Source of the DNA: Glaciecola amylolytica
GTDB lineage: Bacteria; Bacteroidota; Bacteroidia; Flavobacteriales_D; Crocinitomicaceae
Direction: 5' to 3'
Assembly: GCA_003856375.1 (NCBI GenBank)
Contig: CP034120.1
Span: 868,001 to 932,000 of the forward strand
DNA length: 64,000 bases
Both the position numbers and the translations under genes were made by a program. A model generated the notes under the pieces. The model was not told the DNA's origin and ran no database searches. It saw only the letters and a program-made list of their open reading frames with translations. This document shows positions 27,583-35,687 of the stretch, in pieces. Each line of letters starts with the position of its first letter. Positions within the stretch are counted from its first letter, which is position 1.

Positions 27583-28236
27583 TTACTTGATATTGTTCTG
27601 AATGACCATGAAAAACGGGGTTTTGTTTCCGGAAAGTTTTCCGTTTTCATCGGTCTTGTAGGTAGAAACTTTTACTTTGTTGCTGACATTTCCACCAATC
27701 GCCTTGATGTAATTTTTTCCGGTTTCAATGACTAATTCGCCATGTGAAGCAAAAAAGCCGTTCGTGTCGTAGCCTTTTCCGCTTTCGCGAGTAAATACTA
27801 CTAAGTCACCGATCTTTGGTGCGTATTCAGATACGCGGAAACCTCGAAGCGGTGCATTTTGATTATTGCGGTTTGCTTTGGCTCGTTGAAAGTACCCGCT
27901 GTGTCCTGTTGAATAAGGAAATTGATCTTTCGCTCCTGCTTTGTAGAATAACCAGGAAATAAATGCACTCGACCAAGGGTAAGAAGATTGAACAGAGGAA
28001 TTTTGCATTTGTGAAGCAGAAAAATTAATCCCTACTGCTTTCCAATACTCTAATAAGTAAGAACTTGCTTTTTCAGATAGTTCGGTGATTGTTTTCCATT
28101 TTTCGGCTTCACCTTTAGCTATTCGGATCAGTCGTTTTTTAAACGAATCCCTGAAGTAAAAGTAAAACCCGACTGCTATTCCAGCACTTAATAAAATAAC
28201 AATACTCGAAATCAGAATGATACGACGCGTTTTCAT
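27583..28236 (-). CDS. Membrane-anchored DUF2272-like protein, possible cell-wall hydrolase
   Basis: 217 residues from the ATG at 28236 (MKTRRIILISS). One N-terminal membrane segment (7-27), a helical linker, then a CHAP/NlpC-like domain: PWSSAFISWLFYKAGA, FPYSTGHSGYF, PKIGDLVVF and SHGELVIETG, matching what I know of DUF2272. No clear catalytic Cys is present where CHAP enzymes have one: a Ser (PWSSAF) is at that site. 16 bp before the phospholipase. Confidence 0.75.
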   Translation of the reverse strand: MKTRRIILISSIVILLSAGIAVGFYFYFRDSFKKRLIRIAKGEAEKWKTITELSEKASSYLLEYWKAVGINFSASQMQNSSVQSSYPWSSAFISWLFYKAGAKDQFPYSTGHSGYFQRAKANRNNQNAPLRGFRVSEYAPKIGDLVVFTRESGKGYDTNGFFASHGELVIETGKNYIKAIGGNVSNKVKVSTYKTDENGKLSGNKTPFFMVIQNNIK

Positions 28237-28474
28237 TATTTTAGCGCAAAATTTTTTGGTGGTTCTTTCAAGAAAAGAAATAAGGCGGGAGATCGGAACA
28301 CGCTCAAAGGGTATCATCTAGTCCAAACTTGTGCAGCATTCTATCCCCGCCTTGCCTAAAACCCTCCCTATTACCTAATTCCCTGGGCTAAAGGCGACCT
28401 AAAATTATTATTCCTTATGGTTTGAAATCCTCAAAAAGAGTTAAACAGTGTTAGAAGTTCACAAATGAATCTTT

Positions 28475-28753
28475 CTATTTCTCTGCTTCAATAAGGCGGT
28501 CAATCTTCTTTTCTATTCTTTGAAGACTTTCTTTAATTTGTTTAATTTCCGTATCGTCAACCGCGCCCTTTAGTTCAAGGGTTTGAATCCTTGTAAGGGT
28601 TTGATCAATTTCAGTCTGCTGTGAAATATTGGCTTGGTGGTTTTGCTCTGTCATCGCAGTGGTTCGAAAGTAAAATGGTACGACCGAAAAAACTGCTCCG
28701 GTCAGGATAAGTAAAACATTCTGTTTGACATTATCCCATAATTTGCCGTCCAT
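28475..28753 (-). CDS. Small membrane protein with coiled coil, holin-like size
   Basis: 92 residues from ATG at 28753 (a GTG start at 28780 is possible). One membrane segment (about 11-30: NVLLILTGAVFSVVPFYF) and a C-terminal coiled coil (TRIQTLELKG ... LQRIEKKIDRLIEAEK). Starts 4 nt after the preceding stop. Size and topology would suit a holin or spanin-like component; unproven. After its stop, 28237-28474 has no gene and nothing I recognise. Confidence 0.65.
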   Translation of the reverse strand: MDGKLWDNVKQNVLLILTGAVFSVVPFYFRTTAMTEQNHQANISQQTEIDQTLTRIQTLELKGAVDDTEIKQIKESLQRIEKKIDRLIEAEK

Positions 28754-28757
28754 TGTT

Positions 28758-29201
28758 TCAGGTGTTATCAGTGTCAGCACCGATTAACAGCGATACAGGC
28801 AACGCGTCCATTTTTACGTTTTGCTTGTATATGGCTATATACGGTACACCTAATCCATCTTCTTGTTTAGTGTAGAGCAATAAAAAAAGCTCTTTTGAAG
28901 ACGCAACCTGAAATTCTTTCATAGAAGATACAAAAATGTTTTTGATTACGTCCCGAACATACATTCCGACTATCATACTCATACTTTTACCGCCTCCGGC
29001 GTTAATGATTTCGTTCAAGTCTGATCTTTTAACCAGGACTGTCTTATCGAATAATGCAAAAATTGGTTTTGAGGTTGGATTTTCCAGATCAATTCGAATG
29101 TTAAATTGCGTTTTTTCGATCTTGTTTTCTTCTGCAAGCGTGTGAACTACCTTTTCACACACCTGAACAAGCATTGCTTGTGCTTCTTTAGGGTTAATCA
29201 T
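28758..29201 (-). CDS. Hypothetical soluble protein, element operon
   Basis: 147 residues from ATG at 29201 (MINPKEAQAM). Mixed alpha/beta, no membrane segment. Similar in length, order of secondary structure and last third (KELFLLLYTKQEDGLGVPYIAIYK) to the product of 29215-29649 (ISLVCYQSEKAQCPCIGILR), so the two may be diverged duplicates. Overlap with neighbours shows one operon. Confidence 0.6.
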   Translation of the reverse strand: MINPKEAQAMLVQVCEKVVHTLAEENKIEKTQFNIRIDLENPTSKPIFALFDKTVLVKRSDLNEIINAGGGKSMSMIVGMYVRDVIKNIFVSSMKEFQVASSKELFLLLYTKQEDGLGVPYIAIYKQNVKMDALPVSLLIGADTDNT

Positions 29202-29214
29202 GATTTCTGTGATT

Positions 29215-29649
29215 TTAGTTTTGCTGTTCACTTTCAAGTTGAATTGCTTCAATGACTTCTGAAAGCTTTAGTACTGTATATGTTTTTTCGTCCCGCAGGA
29301 TTCCGATACAAGGGCATTGCGCTTTTTCCGACTGATAACACACCAGGGAAATTCGAGCCGGATTATCAATCTTAGTTTCCATTAAAAAGGCGTTGTGAAC
29401 CGCTTTAAAAAGTTTTTCAAGTGCTATCGGGCTGAATCGTAGACCGATCATTTTATGAGTTAAAATGTCAGAAAGTCCAATCTCAAATTGAGGGATGGCG
29501 TTTTGACACAGTTGAAGGAGTATCTTTCCTTTTTCGAAAATCCGCACACTCATAGTCATTTGAATCGGCGGAATTTTGTATTTCACACACAGGGAAAAAA
29601 GAGATTCCCGAAACGTGCGGTTAATTTGTTCTGTGCTTAGTCCTTTCAT
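29215..29649 (-). CDS. Hypothetical soluble protein, possible paralogue of next gene
   Basis: 144 residues from ATG at 29649 (MKGLSTEQINRTF); an upstream extension to 29832 overlaps the LEA-like gene and is not favoured. No signal or membrane segment. Function unknown. Begins 12 nt after the preceding stop. Confidence 0.6.
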   Translation of the reverse strand: MKGLSTEQINRTFRESLFSLCVKYKIPPIQMTMSVRIFEKGKILLQLCQNAIPQFEIGLSDILTHKMIGLRFSPIALEKLFKAVHNAFLMETKIDNPARISLVCYQSEKAQCPCIGILRDEKTYTVLKLSEVIEAIQLESEQQN

Positions 29650-29660
29650 GATTTGAAGTG

Positions 29661-30149
29661 TTAGGGCAAAAACCACGATAAACGACCATTGAACCGAACC
29701 GGAAAACGTGAGATTTTCAGGAACGAGGTCTTTGCGGATAGTTTGCCTTTGATTAAAACCGGAAGATCTCCGAGGGCGGTTGTTGATGTTTGCGAATAAA
29801 GCGGAGCTACTTTCTGAGTCAGATCGTTCCAAGCGAAACGCACGTCCAGGGGAATAACGCTTGAATTTTCAGCAAGGATGCTATAATGAGCCTTTGATGT
29901 GATGTCAGACACTTTGTATCCACCAACATAAAATTCATACTCCTGATTCCAAACCTCCAGGTTAAAGCCCGAAGGATTTGTGACAAGGAACGACACTCTG
30001 AATGTAACGCCGTCACTATCCAAGGATTGAATCGCATAACTAAGCACCTCGTAATTGACATTTTTCGAAATCGAGATTATGCCGTAAGTAGTTATACCAA
30101 TCAATCCGGCAATGGAAACAAGCGCTACCGGAATCCATACCTTTTTCAT
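29661..30149 (-). CDS. Membrane-anchored LEA14/WHy-like protein
   Basis: 162 residues. N-terminal membrane segment (about 5-27), then one beta-sandwich-like domain (VTFRVSFLVTNPSGFNLEVWNQEYEFYVGG ... AENSSVIPLDVRF) with the hallmark of LEA14-type domains (N-P-S-x-F next to a short beta-hairpin). ATGA overlap with the muramidase gene. Structural or spike-like role is possible. Confidence 0.65.
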   Translation of the reverse strand: MKKVWIPVALVSIAGLIGITTYGIISISKNVNYEVLSYAIQSLDSDGVTFRVSFLVTNPSGFNLEVWNQEYEFYVGGYKVSDITSKAHYSILAENSSVIPLDVRFAWNDLTQKVAPLYSQTSTTALGDLPVLIKGKLSAKTSFLKISRFPVRFNGRLSWFLP

Positions 30150-30751
30150 AACCCAATGAAAAAAAGTCCGATGCCTACCGCCAGAATTGCTGAATACAAG
30201 AGGATATTTGACGAACCGCTTTCGGGGCTGTATTGAATGCGATCAAGGCGGGTCAGCCAACCGTTTATATACTTTTTCTTAGGAGAAGTTTTATACCGGT
30301 TTGCGCGGGCTTCTTTTAGAGCGTCAAACAAATCCTTTTGATTCAATTTGTTCATCAGGTTAATTCCCTCGATAGTAAATACCTTATAGTAAATCAAAGG
30401 GTGTTTCAGTTTGGATAATGCTTTTTCAGCTAGAATCCGCATTCCACCAACGCCTTGATTTACTGCGCCATCGTAAAGGATTGTAGCGACTGACTGATTT
30501 TGAAGTTTATCAAAATTGTTCTTTTCCCAATAATTACGTTTTAGGATCAGTTCCGCAGTTGCACGGGATAAGTTTTTCATTTCTGATACCGTTGGGATTC
30601 TTCCCAGGAATCCGGCTAAAGTTGGTGCAGCGATTCCCCAATTTGTACCGATTAACGAACCCATGTACCAATTTCCGTCGTCGTCCGGATCGTTTTGATA
30701 ACCGCCTTCTATAAGTCCTACGATTTTTTGAGATTTTTCAAATGTTGCCAT
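30146..30751 (-). CDS. GH108-type muramidase with C-terminal membrane anchor
   Basis: 201 residues. GLIEGGYQNDPDDDG (catalytic Glu15), NWGIAAPTLAGFLGR and YDGAVNQGVGGM match glycoside hydrolase family 108, phage-type lysozymes that cut the MurNAc-GlcNAc bond. Unlike soluble endolysins it ends in a membrane segment (about 181-201), which suggests attachment to a membrane and a role in cell entry through peptidoglycan as much as lysis. Confidence 0.88.
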   Translation of the reverse strand: MATFEKSQKIVGLIEGGYQNDPDDDGNWYMGSLIGTNWGIAAPTLAGFLGRIPTVSEMKNLSRATAELILKRNYWEKNNFDKLQNQSVATILYDGAVNQGVGGMRILAEKALSKLKHPLIYYKVFTIEGINLMNKLNQKDLFDALKEARANRYKTSPKKKYINGWLTRLDRIQYSPESGSSNILLYSAILAVGIGLFFIGL

Positions 30752-30795
30752 GATATGAAGATTTAAATGGTTACTTGTCTGTGTGGTGAGGTTGA

Positions 30796-31224
30796 TTAGA
30801 AGTTCATTGCTTTGGTATAGAGGTCGTCCAGGCTTTTTATGATTCCCTCTTTGATTGCTTCATTGTATGCTGTCTTGAATCCGGTTCCGATCTTACCGTC
30901 AATTCCTCCGGTATCGCGAATACTGCTAACAATTAGCTCATTGCCAGCCATCGCACCCATGTTGAACAAATAGGATTGCATTTTTTCAATTTCTGTCTTT
31001 GAAAACGTTCTTCCTCCAAAACTGTTGAGTGAAGAACCGCCCGAAGAACCCGAACTTGTTTTTGGTGCGGAATCTCCACCGCCGGAACTCGCTTTCAATG
31101 CTTCCCGTGCGTCCCTGTTTTTCTGAACCTGTTTGATGATCAGGTAAGTAATTACTGACAGGATCAGAACAGCCCCGACTGATATAGCCAGGATTTTCAA
31201 CGTCTTTTTAGTTTCTGCTGTCAT
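30796..31224 (-). CDS. Single-pass membrane protein with PG-binding-like tail
   Basis: 142 residues from ATG at 31224 (4-bp overlap upstream). Membrane segment about 9-29, Gly/Ser-rich spacer, then a C-terminal domain (KTEIEKMQSYLFNMG ... GGIDGKIGTGFKTAYNEA) that resembles the peptidoglycan-binding DGKxG motif. A short wall-binding virion protein is plausible. Confidence 0.65.
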   Translation of the reverse strand: MTAETKKTLKILAISVGAVLILSVITYLIIKQVQKNRDAREALKASSGGGDSAPKTSSGSSGGSSLNSFGGRTFSKTEIEKMQSYLFNMGAMAGNELIVSSIRDTGGIDGKIGTGFKTAYNEAIKEGIIKSLDDLYTKAMNF

Positions 31225-31799
31225 TTTGTGTATGGTACAAATGTTACTGTGTCCGCTCGTACAAATCCTTCCTCCGTAGTTCCCCAAAAACCAACCTTTT
31301 TGTTAAGCTTTACTTTGAACCATTTATAAGGGTATGAATTGTAAAGTCCTGTCGTTGATGAGATCACTTTTCCGATAGGTGTCCCTGCTCCAATAGTGGT
31401 TAACAGATTGTCAAATGGGTCATACCATCCCTGATCAGTGTTGACTTTGGCAGAACTTCTTACGTTGGTGTAATCCCAACCACCCTGCCATTCCCGTTTC
31501 GGATAAAGCTGTGTGGCTTTCAATTGTTCCAAAGAGTTTATCAATTCCTTTTCATCATTGAAAATTGGTACAACCTTTCCGTTCTGAATACTGCTTGTAT
31601 TGTTGCTTGTTCCTGGATTAGTTGCAGGTGGATTTTTAGTTGTCGGTTCATCATCTCCACCGCCGGAACCGTCTTTGTCTTTTTCCTGGTCTTTCTTGTC
31701 CCCATCATCCGGTTTTTTTGTCAGCATATAAAGCCCGATTCCAAGAGCGGTAAGAACAAGTACCGATCCGACAATCAAAAAAATGTGTTTCCGTTCCAT
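31221..31799 (-). CDS. Single-pass membrane protein with bacterial SH3-like domain
   Basis: 192 residues from ATG at 31799. N-terminal membrane segment (4-25), Asp/Lys/Gly-rich linker, C-terminal SH3b-like domain (YTNVRSSAKVN ... IGAGTPIGKV ... YKWFKVKL ... GFVRADTV). SH3b domains bind peptidoglycan peptides, consistent with the wall-active neighbours. Confidence 0.7.
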   Translation of the reverse strand: MERKHIFLIVGSVLVLTALGIGLYMLTKKPDDGDKKDQEKDKDGSGGGDDEPTTKNPPATNPGTSNNTSSIQNGKVVPIFNDEKELINSLEQLKATQLYPKREWQGGWDYTNVRSSAKVNTDQGWYDPFDNLLTTIGAGTPIGKVISSTTGLYNSYPYKWFKVKLNKKVGFWGTTEEGFVRADTVTFVPYTK

Positions 31800-31803
31800 G
31801 ACT

Positions 31804-32271
31804 TTAGGTATTTGGTAGTTTATTGATCTTGGCAATGAGTATGTTTAGTTTTGCCTTATCGGTAAGGGCTGATTGCAGTACCTCTAACAATTCATTGTCG
31901 TATGACGCTTTAAATTCGTGTGCAATTTTTGAAACATCGTGCTGATGACCCAAGCCGTTAAAGGCGTTTACAATGGTCATTTGATCACTTCCGAACAAAT
32001 AAGAATAAGCTTCCCAAACTACTTTCGCTCTGTCCCTTGCTTCCATTAATGTAATGGTTGCTTTTCCACTTTTTTGGTAGGTTGTAGGGTTAAATACTCC
32101 TGATACCAGGAGTTTATTTAATCCTCCCGAAGCTTCTTGACTATCAGGATTTCCAAAGGCTTCATCCAATCGTTTTTTAATCCCGGATTTCTGGAAACCG
32201 ACAACAACAAAATAACTAATTGCACCAACAACAAGGATTGATAAACCAATTACTACAACTTTCCTTTTCAT
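31804..32271 (-). CDS. Single-pass membrane protein, element operon
   Basis: 155 residues. N-terminal membrane segment (4-24: VVVIGLSILVVGAISYFVVVG), then a soluble helical domain (LMEARDRAKVVWEAYSYLFG). No homology recognised. ATGA overlap with the gene upstream. Confidence 0.65.
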   Translation of the reverse strand: MKRKVVVIGLSILVVGAISYFVVVGFQKSGIKKRLDEAFGNPDSQEASGGLNKLLVSGVFNPTTYQKSGKATITLMEARDRAKVVWEAYSYLFGSDQMTIVNAFNGLGHQHDVSKIAHEFKASYDNELLEVLQSALTDKAKLNILIAKINKLPNT

Positions 32272-32744
32272 GACAATAGTTTTACGTTTCTTGACCCACT
32301 GATTGCGCCTGATCTTCCAAGAGTTTTTACACCACCTTTTAATCCGATTGGAGCGTCAATAATCATTTGTGCAGCCGATTTTCCGCGATTGGTACTTTTG
32401 ATAATGTAAAAGGCTATTAAGCCTACACCCAAAACAACTGTTCCAAATACTACCACACGAAGAACGTTCGCGGTATCGGAAAACCAATCAATGAAACCAA
32501 TACCAAAGTCCGTTAATTCACCTTTCAAATCAGTTGTTAAATCAACTCCCTGTTCCTCCATGTATTCACGGAGATCATGGGTATCAGCAGAAGTTCCTGC
32601 ACCTGCCCGTTGATTCCAAAATTTGAGGAAATAGGCATTTGCTGACTGTTTTCCGAACCAACTCTTTAGTGATTTATGAAAAACAATCCAACGTTCTGAA
32701 GTATCTTCAGATGTTGGAATTATGGTGCTTGGATCAACTCGCAT
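32268..32744 (-). CDS. Membrane protein with internal segment, element operon
   Basis: 158 residues. Soluble N-terminal two-thirds (about 1-90) and one hydrophobic segment near 95-118 (VVVFGTVVLGVGLIAFYII), then a basic Gly-rich tail. Overlaps the metallopeptidase gene by 11 bp. No family recognised. Confidence 0.65.
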   Translation of the reverse strand: MRVDPSTIIPTSEDTSERWIVFHKSLKSWFGKQSANAYFLKFWNQRAGAGTSADTHDLREYMEEQGVDLTTDLKGELTDFGIGFIDWFSDTANVLRVVVFGTVVLGVGLIAFYIIKSTNRGKSAAQMIIDAPIGLKGGVKTLGRSGAISGSRNVKLLS

Positions 32745-33528
32745 AATTTCTTGATTTACATCGTTTACTTTCGTTGGTGCGGAATAACTGAATAAACTCG
32801 CTGATTGCTTTCATTCGCTTTCGGTTCAGTTCCGTGTCTTTCTTTGCGAAAACTGCACGGTAGCAATTCTCAACTTCGGTAAAGTCAAATCCAAGATTCA
32901 AAGCAATGTGAACCGCAATAATATCAGCCGTCAGTTCGTTTGCAACTTCTTTTCCATATTCTGGATTTTTCCATTTGTGACTATATTCGTGAAGTAGCAT
33001 GATCATTAGCATTGGAACAGTATAATCAGCAATTGCCTTTTTTGAAATTTCGATCATGCCTGAACCGCGGTCTATTCGTGCCGGAGTTGTGAGTTCCGTT
33101 TCTCCTTCTTTTAACTGATCCAGGTAGAGAATTGAAAAACCTTCACTTTGATAAATTGTACCCTTAGATCCTGCTTCTAATCGAGGTAGTTCCGTCGCAA
33201 ACCATTTGACAAAGGCAATAAACTTGCAATCGTTTTCAGAAAGCTCCAAGGGGCAGATCGTATCGGGTTTTACTTCAATGCTTTCAAGTCTGAAACTGTC
33301 GCGCCCTGGTGTTTCTTCTTTCGAAACAATCCGCGCAGTCAGTTCATCGGGGACAATCGGCATTTTCATTAAAAGATTCAGACTTTTTGAAAGTTTCAAT
33401 AATCGTTGTCCGTAAACACGTTTTGTTAGCGGATCATAGACCGTAATTTTGATTGTCACAGGTCTTAGAATCTTAAGCCCTAAAAACAGGTGAAAGGGCT
33501 TCTTATTGGGAAACAAATCAAATTCCAT
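32734..33528 (-). CDS. Zincin metallopeptidase (HEYSH)
   Basis: 264 residues, no signal or membrane segment. Catalytic helix LHEYSHKWK (HEXXH, residues 180-184) followed by ANELTAD (Glu198) as the probable third metal ligand, the gluzincin spacing. The N-terminal half is beta-rich. May process virion proteins or act on the wall; role inferred from position between structural genes. Confidence 0.75.
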   Translation of the reverse strand: MEFDLFPNKKPFHLFLGLKILRPVTIKITVYDPLTKRVYGQRLLKLSKSLNLLMKMPIVPDELTARIVSKEETPGRDSFRLESIEVKPDTICPLELSENDCKFIAFVKWFATELPRLEAGSKGTIYQSEGFSILYLDQLKEGETELTTPARIDRGSGMIEISKKAIADYTVPMLMIMLLHEYSHKWKNPEYGKEVANELTADIIAVHIALNLGFDFTEVENCYRAVFAKKDTELNRKRMKAISEFIQLFRTNESKRCKSRNYAS

Positions 33529-33530
33529 GA

Positions 33531-33881
33531 CTACATTTTTTTACCGATGATTATTCCAATGCCTATGGAGATCAGCGCAACCGCAATAAACAGGTGCGAA
33601 TGATCTTTCAGCGTATCAATCCAGGTCGAAGATTTAACAGGTGTAACCGGATTTGTGACTGTTGTAGCCGGTTCAGTTACTACGGTTGAAACAATTGGTG
33701 TTTCTTTCGTTGTAACAGGAACAGGTGGCGTCACAGTAGGCAGAACCTGCGGAATTGGCGAGGTTGTTGTCTCAGGAGTTTCAAGGTTTTTTTCCGTGTT
33801 TTGAGACGGGTAAATCACTTTGATCTGAGGTGAAACAATCCGTGGATCACTTAGTTTTGAATTAGGGGCTGTCGTTGACAT
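33531..33881 (-). CDS. Pro/Thr-rich protein with C-terminal membrane anchor
   Basis: 116 residues. Residues 30-85 are nearly all Pro, Thr, Val and Ser, an extended stalk; the last 20 residues are a membrane segment (LFIAVALISIGIGIIIGKKM). A tail-anchored stalk of this kind is seen in spikes or vertex proteins, but there is no sequence proof. Ends 2 bp before the metallopeptidase start. Confidence 0.65.
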   Translation of the reverse strand: MSTTAPNSKLSDPRIVSPQIKVIYPSQNTEKNLETPETTTSPIPQVLPTVTPPVPVTTKETPIVSTVVTEPATTVTNPVTPVKSSTWIDTLKDHSHLFIAVALISIGIGIIIGKKM

Positions 33882-33885
33882 AATT

Positions 33886-34056
33886 TTAAATTTTTCTGTT
33901 CATGGCAATAGCACCGAAAACAAGACCCAGAACAAGGGGCAGTGACCAAATTGGTTTTCGAATCATAAGGCAGACCACCACCCCGATCAATGCACCTATT
34001 AGAAAACCATTTCGATAGGATTTTGCCCCTTGTCTGAAATCATTAGTTGGTTGCAT
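33886..34056 (-). CDS. Small two-helix membrane protein (56 aa)
   Basis: ATG at 34056 to TAA at 33886. Short basic N-terminus (MQPTNDFRQGAKSYRNG), then two membrane segments separated by RKPIWS. Fits the 160-bp space between 33881 and the next gene with a 14-bp overlap, leaving no gap in the operon. Membrane-virion or holin-like component possible. Confidence 0.6.
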   Translation of the reverse strand: MQPTNDFRQGAKSYRNGFLIGALIGVVVCLMIRKPIWSLPLVLGLVFGAIAMNRKI

Positions 34057-34408
34057 ATTGCTTGTTTTTAATGCCCTTATAAACCTTAACTGAAAGGAGA
34101 ATCAACGCTACAAGTGCAACTGCAACCAGGATCGAAATTGCAACTGTCTTCCAAACTTTACCGTTCGGGTTGTCTATAACAGGTGTCGGTGCAATTGTAC
34201 TTTCTTTAGGTGCTACTGATATATCTATATCCGGCAGATTGATTTCTTTTTTTGCAATGGTCAATCCGTCTGAACTTGAAATAATGTACCATCCGGCGTT
34301 ATTCAAATCTTGTTCAAGCTGAATTGCAAGGGTATCGTTCCCGATTGCTTCTGCTTGCATGTACTGTGTAAAGACTTCTTTAGCCTTTTTTTCTGTCATA
34401 AAGCTCAT
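34043..34408 (-). CDS. Single-pass membrane protein, element operon
   Basis: 121 residues from ATG at 34408 (4-bp overlap upstream). Soluble helical N-terminus (EKKAKEVFTQYMQAEAIG), a Pro-rich connector, and a C-terminal membrane segment (about 92-112). No homology recognised. Confidence 0.65.
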   Translation of the reverse strand: MSFMTEKKAKEVFTQYMQAEAIGNDTLAIQLEQDLNNAGWYIISSSDGLTIAKKEINLPDIDISVAPKESTIAPTPVIDNPNGKVWKTVAISILVAVALVALILLSVKVYKGIKNKQYATN

Positions 34409-34974
34409 GATGCTGGTTGAAAATTTGTTGTTACTGTCGGTTTGACAGTGGCTTTGCTTGCTGATTTTGATTTCAAATAGGCTCTTACACCTAAAAAAAT
34501 TGCTGTAATGACTACGACGGAAATACCTATGGTAATCCACATTACACGGGTACTTTTTGCCCGTTCATTGTCTAACTGTTGTTGTATGATTTGGGCTTGT
34601 TTTTCTGAGTCAGTATCCGATTGGTCTTTCTGTCCTCGTCCGATACCGGAAAGAACAGATCCGACCGCCGTTACCGCACCTCCTATCATTTGCCAGACTT
34701 CACCGTTTGCGGAAGAATACCCGTCTGCTTCAATCAGCATTTTTGCAATTGCTTCCCGAAGCTGTGAGTTTGATCCCAGGTGTTTAATTACAACAGCAAA
34801 TAAAATAGGCGGTGGCAGAGCCACACCAATTGGAACCCCCGTTTTATGCAAAATCTCCAAAGTCTGTTTCGGAAACGCATAAACGAGTTCTTTAAGACGT
34901 GTGCGGACAAGTTTGCTGTTCTCCGCACTCTTTTGATTGCGTTCATTTTCTAATATGATTTCGGCGAGTTTCAT
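34405..34974 (-). CDS. Membrane protein with charged helical region
   Basis: 189 residues. Helical N-terminus, a hydrophobic Gly-rich patch (about 90-110), charged coiled coil, then a membrane segment about 145-165 (VMWITIGISVVVITAIFLGV). No homology recognised. ATGA overlaps on both sides. Confidence 0.65.
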   Translation of the reverse strand: MKLAEIILENERNQKSAENSKLVRTRLKELVYAFPKQTLEILHKTGVPIGVALPPPILFAVVIKHLGSNSQLREAIAKMLIEADGYSSANGEVWQMIGGAVTAVGSVLSGIGRGQKDQSDTDSEKQAQIIQQQLDNERAKSTRVMWITIGISVVVITAIFLGVRAYLKSKSASKATVKPTVTTNFQPAS

Positions 34975-35630
34975 TGTATGGAGGTTTTAAGTGCTAATGC
35001 CTTTTTTTGCTGACGAATCACCACTACTACAATTACTATCACCAGGATTGACCCGCCAATGATCAACCCCCATTTTAATTGCGGGTTCATACCTTGGCTT
35101 TTCTGTACTTCTGCTTGTGCTACTGCTTGCGCCTTTTGCAATTCAACTTCCTGCATTTGGGTTTCGTGGGTGATTTTCTCCTGTTCCTGTTGCAAGGCAA
35201 GTTGTCCGAGCTGTTGAGCATGCGCAACCGTCAAACCTTTGGTTAAACCCGTACTTTCACCACTTACCAAAGATTCAATTTGTCGGTCAATGGCTTCAAT
35301 TTGTGCAGGAATCCGGCTTTTCTCCGTGTTCATGGCTGAAATCTGAGCGTTGTAATCAACAATTCGATTCTTCGCATCATAAACAGCTTGCTCGACGCTT
35401 TTTCCATTCTCCTTTTCCCAATCTTTTTTCCGACGGTTGTTCAATCCCCCTAACCAGGTGATGTCAGAGGACATTAAATTGATCGAATTTTGAAGATTGG
35501 CAATTGTTCGCGGAATCTCAGTTAATCGGGCTTCCAATCGCTGTTTCTCAGTTTTCAGACTATCTAATGTTGTTGAACCGTCGGCAGAAAGCTTCGGTTT
35601 TGGCAGAAAGAAATTCAACATTTTTTTCAT
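34971..35630 (-). CDS. Coiled-coil protein with C-terminal membrane anchor
   Basis: 219 residues. Long coiled coil about 25-125 (heptads such as LKTEKQRLEARLTEIPRTI), Gln-rich second coil (140-180), membrane segment about 188-206 (LIIGGSILVIVIVVVVI). Lies directly downstream of the putative capsid gene, a place where scaffold or minor capsid genes are often found; inference only. Confidence 0.65.
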   Translation of the reverse strand: MKKMLNFFLPKPKLSADGSTTLDSLKTEKQRLEARLTEIPRTIANLQNSINLMSSDITWLGGLNNRRKKDWEKENGKSVEQAVYDAKNRIVDYNAQISAMNTEKSRIPAQIEAIDRQIESLVSGESTGLTKGLTVAHAQQLGQLALQQEQEKITHETQMQEVELQKAQAVAQAEVQKSQGMNPQLKWGLIIGGSILVIVIVVVVIRQQKKALALKTSIQ

Positions 35631-35687
35631 TGCTCAAAGTTTTAAAAGGCTGTTCGCCCGGATGGTGAACAGCCTTGATTTAGGGGC

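Noticed and set aside
29650-29832. N-terminal extension of the 29215-29649 gene
   Set aside because: It would overlap the LEA-like gene by 170 bp, and a good ATG exists 12 nt after that gene's stop.
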